From positions 1-56,479 of the forward strand of contig CALUCM010000007.1 of NCBI GenBank assembly GCA_943914555.1: a DNA stretch of 56,479 nucleotides. Reading direction: 5' to 3'. Below the pieces are notes generated by a model. It was not told the origin of the DNA, made no database searches, and saw nothing but the letters and a program-made list of their open reading frames with translations. A program made the position numbers and the translations under genes. Within the stretch, counting starts at the first letter, position 1, and the number at the start of each line of letters is the position of its first letter. Source of the DNA: an uncultured Francisella sp. GTDB taxonomy: Bacteria; Pseudomonadota; Gammaproteobacteria; Burkholderiales; Neisseriaceae. Of the stretch, positions 51,281 to 56,479 are shown piece by piece.

Positions 51281-52359
51281 TGCCCTACCCGTTTATTCAA
51301 CTTTCTTATTGCATCAGCTAACACTTCAGCTGCATTTAATTTAGCAAGACTTCTTGCTGATCTAGCCCAATTAAGACACTGTTCTCTAGTTAAAAAAGTA
51401 ATATCATTTGCTATTTTTTTCACAGAAAAATCTGTTTGGGCAATACACAAAGCAGCACCGGCCTTGACCATATGCAATGCATTATAACGTTGGTGATCAT
51501 CCACTGCATGAGGAAAAGGAATCAAATATCCGCCTAAGCCGACCACTGTTAATTCTGCAATAGTTAGCGCTCCTGCACGGCAAATCACAAAATCAGCCCA
51601 ATTATATTCAGCTGTTATATCAGTGATAAAAGAAAAAACTTTTGCTTCAATCTGCTTTTCTGCATAACGTTCTCTTACCTCTTTTTCGTTACCTTTGCCA
51701 CATTGATGATGGATCAGTGGCCGTTGTTCAAGAGGCAAGCTTGCAATGATCTCTGGAAGAGTATCATTAAATATTTTAGCTCCTAAGGATCCTCCCAAAA
51801 TAAATAAACGCAAAGGGCCGCTTCTTTGCTTAAAACGATCTTCTACAGAAGTAAAAAATTGATTCAATAATTGCTGACGTAATGGATTTCCAATATAACC
51901 TCTCACATCCTTAAAGGTTTCAGGAAATGCAAAAAACACACGATTAGCTACATAAGAAAGTATCTTATTACTTAAACCAGCAATGGCATTTTGTTCATGA
52001 ATGATTAAAGGAATCCCACACAATTTGGCAGCAACAGCTCCTGGAAAAGAAACAAACCCTCCAAAGCCAATAGCTCCTTTAATATTATTTTGCTTAATCA
52101 ATTGCATGACTTCTTTAATTGTCTTAAATAAAATAAATGGCAAAGTTAATTTTCTTTTTACGCCATTTCCCCGTACACCTTTAATAGTGATCGTGTATAA
52201 AAAAATATCGTATTGCGGTACGATGCGTGTTTCCATACCACCTGAACTACCTAGCCACACTACCTTATCCCCCTTTTTTTGTAGGGCTTGCGCTGTAGCC
52301 AGCGCTGGAAAAATATGTCCGCCAGTACCTCCTGCCATAATCAAATAACGAGCACTCAT
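51277..52359 (-). CDS. murG: Lipid II synthase MurG
   Basis: MurG (360 aa) transfers GlcNAc to lipid I on the inner face of the cytoplasmic membrane. IMAGGTGGHIFPALA (7-21) is the N-terminal glycine-rich loop, GFGGFVSFPG and HEQNAIAGLSNK belong to the acceptor side, and LGGSLGAKIFN and CRAGALTIAEL form the UDP-GlcNAc site. It overlaps both ftsW and murC by four bases. Confidence 0.98.
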   Translation of the reverse strand: MSARYLIMAGGTGGHIFPALATAQALQKKGDKVVWLGSSGGMETRIVPQYDIFLYTITIKGVRGNGVKRKLTLPFILFKTIKEVMQLIKQNNIKGAIGFGGFVSFPGAVAAKLCGIPLIIHEQNAIAGLSNKILSYVANRVFFAFPETFKDVRGYIGNPLRQQLLNQFFTSVEDRFKQRSGPLRLFILGGSLGAKIFNDTLPEIIASLPLEQRPLIHHQCGKGNEKEVRERYAEKQIEAKVFSFITDITAEYNWADFVICRAGALTIAELTVVGLGGYLIPFPHAVDDHQRYNALHMVKAGAALCIAQTDFSVKKIANDITFLTREQCLNWARSARSLAKLNAAEVLADAIRKLNKRVGQ

Positions 52360-53501
52360 ATACGATACCCTAGGCTAGTACGCCGATTTTCATAATCAAC
52401 GCGCAACAATATCACTGTTGCCAACACCAAAGTCATTAAAGAAGAACCTCCGTATGAAATAAACGGCAAAGTTAGCCCTTTAGTTGGCAAAAGACCGGTA
52501 TTGATACCAATATGAAAAAATGCTTGAATACCGATCCAAATACCAATTCCTTTGGCCACATAGGAAGAAAATAATAAATCCAGATCACTAGCTCGCTTGC
52601 CAATAGAAAAAGCACGAATAGTGATCCAAAAATAGATAAAACATAATAGCAACAAAAACAATACACCCAACTCTTCAGTAATCAAAGAAGCAATAAAATC
52701 AGTGTGCAATTCTGGCAAGCCATAGCGAGCCACTCCATTGCCCAAACCAACTCCAAATAGCCCACCATGCGCATTAGCAATAAACGATTGAATCGTCTGA
52801 AAACCAGCCCCTAAAGGGTCACTTTCGGGATGTAAAAAAATGGTGATTCTACGCATACGGTAAGGAGTGAATACAATTGCCAAGATTCCTGCCACTGTCC
52901 CTACACCAACAATACTCGCAAACCAACTCCACTTTAATCCTGCCATAAACAAAAGCGCCAGGGTAACGATAAAAATGATGACCATTGAGCCAAGATCGCC
53001 ACTTAATAAAATCAAAGCTGCACCCAATGCAGGAACGATGGCCACAAACCATACCTTCTTGAATTGGGTTAATACATCATATTTTCGATAAAGATAACTA
53101 GATAAATACAAAATCACCGATAACTTAAATAACTCTGCTGGCTGAATATGAATAAATCCTAGATTAATCCAGCGCCTCGCCCCTTTAACATCCACACCAA
53201 GCACCAGCGCTAGTACAAGGAGTATCAGCGATAATATCACCACAACTGGCATACTAGTTAACCATCTTTTCATCGGCATAAAAAGAAAGGTAACAATGCC
53301 TACTGCTGAGGAAATAAGAAAAAATAAACCTTGACGAAATAAATAATAGTATTGGTTCCCAGGCTTATATAAACGCCCATCGACAGAAGCTGAATAAATC
53401 ATTACCATACCAAACACGATAAGCAGCAATACCATCCACATCAATTCACGGTCATAATTACTATCAAGCAGTTTTCGATCTAGCCAATGTGGTTCACTCA
53501 C
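52356..53501 (-). CDS. ftsW: Septal peptidoglycan polymerase FtsW
   Basis: FtsW (381 aa) is a SEDS-family glycosyltransferase that polymerizes lipid II at the septum with FtsI. It has about ten membrane segments. GARRWINLGFIHIQPAELFKLS is the SEDS signature, the loop with GLGNGVARYG and LPELHTDFI holds the catalytic region near the conserved Asp, and LLPTKGLTLPFISYGGSSL ends the family core. It overlaps murD by eight bases and murG by four. Confidence 0.98.
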   Translation of the reverse strand: MSEPHWLDRKLLDSNYDRELMWMVLLLIVFGMVMIYSASVDGRLYKPGNQYYYLFRQGLFFLISSAVGIVTFLFMPMKRWLTSMPVVVILSLILLVLALVLGVDVKGARRWINLGFIHIQPAELFKLSVILYLSSYLYRKYDVLTQFKKVWFVAIVPALGAALILLSGDLGSMVIIFIVTLALLFMAGLKWSWFASIVGVGTVAGILAIVFTPYRMRRITIFLHPESDPLGAGFQTIQSFIANAHGGLFGVGLGNGVARYGLPELHTDFIASLITEELGVLFLLLLCFIYFWITIRAFSIGKRASDLDLLFSSYVAKGIGIWIGIQAFFHIGINTGLLPTKGLTLPFISYGGSSLMTLVLATVILLRVDYENRRTSLGYRI

Positions 53502-54822
53502 CTATTAGCTCCTTAATAGCATCAACAAACACTGCCGAACGATGCGCGTAATCCCGAAACATATCCATGCTAGCGCAAGCTGGACTAAGTAGCACCCAAT
53601 CACCTGGTTTGGCTACTGCATATGCTTTTTTAGTAGCTTCTTGCAAGCTATCACAAATAACCGTTGGGACCGCGGTATTGTTCATTACTTCAGCGATTTT
53701 TGCTGCTGCTTCGCCAATTAAAAATAAAGCTGTCACTTTTTCTTCAATGATCTTTTTCAATGGCTCAAATGACTGCCCTTTGCCCAAGCCACCAGCAATT
53801 AACACCACCCTTCCCGGCGCACCTTTTAAAGCAGCTAAAGTAGCACCAACATTTGTTCCTTTTGAATCGTCAATAAAGCAAACGCCATTGAATTCTCCTA
53901 CCTTCTGAACTCGGTGCGGTAAGCCTTTAAAAAAAGGTAATAAATCAAGCAAACGTTGCTCATCCAATTTTAATGCAGAGCACAAAGCTAAGGCACTCAT
54001 TACATTCGCAATATTATGTTTGCCTGATAACTGTAATTCTTTACTGTCAATCAGCCTTTGTCTATCGCGCATGATCACTGTATCTTTTAACCAATAGTCA
54101 CTTGGCTCCTGTAAAGAAAACCATAAACCATGCTTTTCAGAGCGTTGCATGGCTAAACAAAACGGATCATCTTGATTAAGCACTTGTACTATAGCACCAT
54201 CAAAGATCTTGTCTTTATGCCAAGCATAATCAAGCCTATCTTTGTAACGATCCAAATGATCATCTGAAATATTCAAGCAGACCGCTGCTTGGGCATTTAA
54301 GTCATGAATGGTTTCTAGCTGAAAACTAGATAATTCCAACACCCAAACTTCTGCATCAGGATATGTTTTTGCCGCATCTAAAACTGGCAGACCAATATTC
54401 CCTGCAACCACAGTTTTTTTACCACTTTGAGAACATAAAAAACCTGTTAATTCCGTTACTGTACTTTTGCCATTGGACCCAGTGATGGCAATAACTTTTT
54501 GCTCAGATCGCTTGCAATAGTCTAACCATAATTGAACATCACCTGTCACACAACCGCCTTGCTTAATAAACTCTTGTATTTCAGCTCTATAAAGAGAAAA
54601 ACCAGGACTTAACACTAATAGATCAAAATGATTACTGCCTAATACTTGTTTTAATTCTCCGGAATAAAAATAAGCATGAGAAAATTTTTGCGCAAGATCT
54701 GCTCTTTCTTCATTACTAATTTCCTGGGCATAACCGGCCAAAATCATATTGGGCTGATCACAGTAGAAATTTAAAACGGAACGTCCGGTTTGTTTTAGTC
54801 CTAATACCAAAATCTTTTGCAT
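53494..54822 (-). CDS. murD: UDP-N-acetylmuramoyl-L-alanine-D-glutamate ligase
   Basis: MurD (442 aa) adds D-Glu to UDP-MurNAc-L-Ala. ILVLGLKQTGRSVL is the N-terminal fold, AITGSNGKSTVTELTG the ATP loop, ELSSFQLETI and NISDDHLDRY the central domain, and FIDDSKGTNVGATLAAL with LLSPACASMDMF the C-terminal part. I used ATG 54822 (MQKILVLG); a GTG at 54849, directly behind the mraY stop, would add nine residues. The gene has the normal length either way. Confidence 0.97.
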   Translation of the reverse strand: MQKILVLGLKQTGRSVLNFYCDQPNMILAGYAQEISNEERADLAQKFSHAYFYSGELKQVLGSNHFDLLVLSPGFSLYRAEIQEFIKQGGCVTGDVQLWLDYCKRSEQKVIAITGSNGKSTVTELTGFLCSQSGKKTVVAGNIGLPVLDAAKTYPDAEVWVLELSSFQLETIHDLNAQAAVCLNISDDHLDRYKDRLDYAWHKDKIFDGAIVQVLNQDDPFCLAMQRSEKHGLWFSLQEPSDYWLKDTVIMRDRQRLIDSKELQLSGKHNIANVMSALALCSALKLDEQRLLDLLPFFKGLPHRVQKVGEFNGVCFIDDSKGTNVGATLAALKGAPGRVVLIAGGLGKGQSFEPLKKIIEEKVTALFLIGEAAAKIAEVMNNTAVPTVICDSLQEATKKAYAVAKPGDWVLLSPACASMDMFRDYAHRSAVFVDAIKELIGE

Positions 54823-54849
54823 CTTTAATATTCGCTTTTTAAATATCAC

Positions 54850-55935
54850 TTACCTAATTTTTAAAGTTGCTAAACCAGCCAATACTAGAACCATGGTGAG
54901 GATCCAAAAGCGAACAACTACTTGTGTTTCACTCCATCCTTTTTTCTCAAAGTGGTGATGCAACGGCGCCATTAAAAAAATTCGCTTTTGCCTTACCTTG
55001 TAAAAACCCACTTGTAACATAACCGATACTGCCTCTGCTACAAATAGCCCACCCATAATAAATAACACCACTTCTTGACGTACAATTACCGCAATCGTAC
55101 CCAAAACTGCACCAAGAGACAGCGCACCAACATCTCCCATAAACATTTTGGCGGGATAAGCATTCCACCACAAAAAACCCAGGCAAGAGCCACAAATAAC
55201 AGCACAAAAAACTGCCACTTCACCCACTTCCGGAATATAACTTAATTGCAAATAGTTAGAGAAGCTTACATGACCAGTGACATAAGCAAAAACAGCAAAT
55301 GCAGCTGAAATTAATATCATTGGAAGCGTAACCAGACCATCCAAACCATCTGTTAGATTAACTGAATTTGAAGTTCCAACAATGACAAAATAAGTCAAAA
55401 TGCAAAAACCTAAGCCACCTAAGGGATATTGATAATGCTTTAAAAAAGGAACAGTCAATTCGCCGTATTGACCATAATTAGTAGAATAAAAAAGATAGAT
55501 TCCCACAGCTAAAGCTATAATTGATTGAAAAATCATTTTAAATCTGGCAGAAATCCCATTAGGATTTTTATCTATTACTTTACGCCAATCATCATAAAAA
55601 CCAAGTGCTCCTGTGGTCAACAATACAAGTAACAATAGCCAAATATAGTAATTGGATAGGTTAGCCCATAGTAAAGTGGTGATAGTAATAGAAGCAATGA
55701 TCAAAGTACCACCCATAGTCGGGGTACCTGATTTAAGCAAGTGTGTTTGTGGGCCATCACTTCTAATTACTTGTCGCATTTTTAGACATCTTAATTTCTC
55801 AATAGTCCAAGGACCAAGAGCAAGAGGAATAAAAAGTGCAGTCATAGCTGCCATCAAACCACGAAAAGTAATATATTGAAACAATCGCAACCAACTTAAA
55901 GAATCACTAAAAAAACTTGCTAACCATACTATCAT
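54850..55935 (-). CDS. mraY: Phospho-N-acetylmuramoyl-pentapeptide transferase
   Basis: MraY (361 aa) makes lipid I from UDP-MurNAc-pentapeptide and undecaprenyl phosphate. About ten membrane segments are visible. KSGTPTMGGTLI, the Asp pair in FYDDWRKV, NLTDGLDGLVT, FMGDVGALSLG and the histidine-rich loop MAPLHHHFEKKGWSE are all conserved catalytic or uridine-binding blocks. It starts four bases after murF and ends right before murD. Confidence 0.99.
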   Translation of the reverse strand: MIVWLASFFSDSLSWLRLFQYITFRGLMAAMTALFIPLALGPWTIEKLRCLKMRQVIRSDGPQTHLLKSGTPTMGGTLIIASITITTLLWANLSNYYIWLLLLVLLTTGALGFYDDWRKVIDKNPNGISARFKMIFQSIIALAVGIYLFYSTNYGQYGELTVPFLKHYQYPLGGLGFCILTYFVIVGTSNSVNLTDGLDGLVTLPMILISAAFAVFAYVTGHVSFSNYLQLSYIPEVGEVAVFCAVICGSCLGFLWWNAYPAKMFMGDVGALSLGAVLGTIAVIVRQEVVLFIMGGLFVAEAVSVMLQVGFYKVRQKRIFLMAPLHHHFEKKGWSETQVVVRFWILTMVLVLAGLATLKIR

Positions 55936-55939
55936 TTTC

Positions 55940-56479
55940 TTATTCCTCTTTACATAAAAGAGCTTGACAAACTTTTTCCATGTGCATAAAGCGAGAACCT
56001 TTTACCAATACAACAGCATTTTTTTGCTCCTTTAGTAAGATATCTAAATCTTTTACCAAATCTTGATGGTTAGCATAGTGAAAGGCTCTATCACCAAAAC
56101 CAGTGACAGTTGCCTGACTTTCAGGCCCTAAAGCCAATAAATATGTGATCCCGTGTTTCTTTGCATAATGTCCTATTTCCTGATGCAAACCCTGCGATCG
56201 TTTTCCAAGTTCTCCCATATCGCCCATAACTAATATTCGTGATTGTGGGTAGTTAGCAAGCACATCAATCGCACATCGCATCGCCATTGGATTGGCGTTG
56301 TAGCTATCATCAATCAAGGTAACGCCATTGGGTAAATAACTGATCACTTGCCGCCCAATACCACTACGATAACGAGCCAAACTCTCTGCAATCGCTTGCC
56401 AATTTAATCCAGGAACTCCTTGTAAAATAGCAAAAACTGCCATGCTATTAAACACATTATGTTGCCCTAATAAATTAAT
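55940..56479 (-). CDS. murF: UDP-N-acetylmuramoyl-tripeptide-D-alanyl-D-alanine ligase (partial)
   Basis: Only the C-terminal 179 residues are in the window; the frame stays open to the right edge and the 5' end lies beyond it. The first visible residues INLLGQHNVFNSMAVFAI match the central MurF block (N.(P)G.HN..N..AA). IDDSYNANPMAMRCAIDVL, RILVMGDMGELG and VVLVKGSRFMHME are typical of its C-terminal domain. MurF joins D-Ala-D-Ala to the UDP-MurNAc tripeptide. mraY follows after four bases. Confidence 0.97.
   Translation of the reverse strand: MNLLGQHNVFNSMAVFAILQGVPGLNWQAIAESLARYRSGIGRQVISYLPNGVTLIDDSYNANPMAMRCAIDVLANYPQSRILVMGDMGELGKRSQGLHQEIGHYAKKHGITYLLALGPESQATVTGFGDRAFHYANHQDLVKDLDILLKEQKNAVVLVKGSRFMHMEKVCQALLCKEE

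Noticed and set aside
1..56479. Neisseriaceae DNA-uptake sequences
   Set aside because: I looked for GCCGTCTGAA and known variants ending in CCTGAA on both strands; a few CCTGAA occurrences lack the conserved left half, so no uptake repeat is claimed.
1..56479. CRISPR arrays, tRNA or rRNA genes, insertion sequences
   Set aside because: No regularly spaced repeats, no tRNA T-arm signature (GGTTCGAATCC type) outside chance hits, and no transposase-like frames were seen.

Overview
The window reads as AT-rich (about 40% GC by eye) chromosomal DNA of a Gram-negative proteobacterium. A beta-proteobacterium near the Neisseriaceae fits best: the division/cell-wall cluster ends ftsZ-dsbC rather than ftsZ-lpxC, MetZ and MurU are present, the 6S RNA has a beta/gamma architecture, and there is a galactofuranose locus. 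I see no canonical Neisseria DNA-uptake sequence, so this placement is an inference from gene content. Almost every gene is housekeeping; no tRNA, rRNA, IS element or CRISPR array is visible.

Layout. 1-132: end of an outer-membrane beta-barrel (autotransporter-like) gene with a strong terminator. 133-1217: a stretch without intact genes that holds decayed toxin-antitoxin genes (vapB-like on +, a relB/DUF6290-like and relE-like pair on -). 1218-4073 (-): KAS III-like synthase, coaD, metZ. 4179-4552 (+): RNase P RNA. 4801-10946 (-): smpB-guaA-glmU-glmS-mutM. 11079-16125 (-): murB, a TetR regulator, a HerA/YjgR-type ATPase and a short pta. 16397-22959: MFS transporter and ferredoxin (+), pdxH (-), ybeZ/phoH, uup and ribBX (+). 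22971-27004 (-): folD, a membrane protein, trxB, folP, a YgjP-like metallopeptidase. 27132-28727 (+): murU, 6S RNA, tag. 28615-33146 (-): macrodomain protein, aceA, hemX-hemY. 33222-43985 (-): alpha/beta hydrolase, exonuclease, tyrA, then a seven-gene galactofuranose polysaccharide locus (ABC permease, ABC ATPase, two GlfT2-like transferases, UDP-galactopyranose mutase, two GT2 enzymes). 44144-56479 (-): dcw cluster murF(partial)-mraY-murD-ftsW-murG-murC-ddl-ftsQ-ftsA-ftsZ, then dsbC.

How the parts fit. GlmS and GlmU make UDP-GlcNAc, MurU returns recycled MurNAc-1-phosphate to the pathway, MurB and the dcw genes carry it to lipid II and the divisome. FolD, FolP, RibBX, PdxH, CoaD and HemX/HemY cover cofactors. 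The accessory element is the galactofuranose locus, which by content should make UDP-Galf, assemble a Galf-containing glycan in the cytoplasm and export it through a two-component ABC transporter. The most unusual points are that locus with its tandem GlfT2-like pair, a roughly 200-residue basic tail on FtsQ, the decayed toxin-antitoxin patch, the 113-bp convergent overlap of tag with the macrodomain gene, and G8-G9 runs, two of them in ribosome-binding regions.
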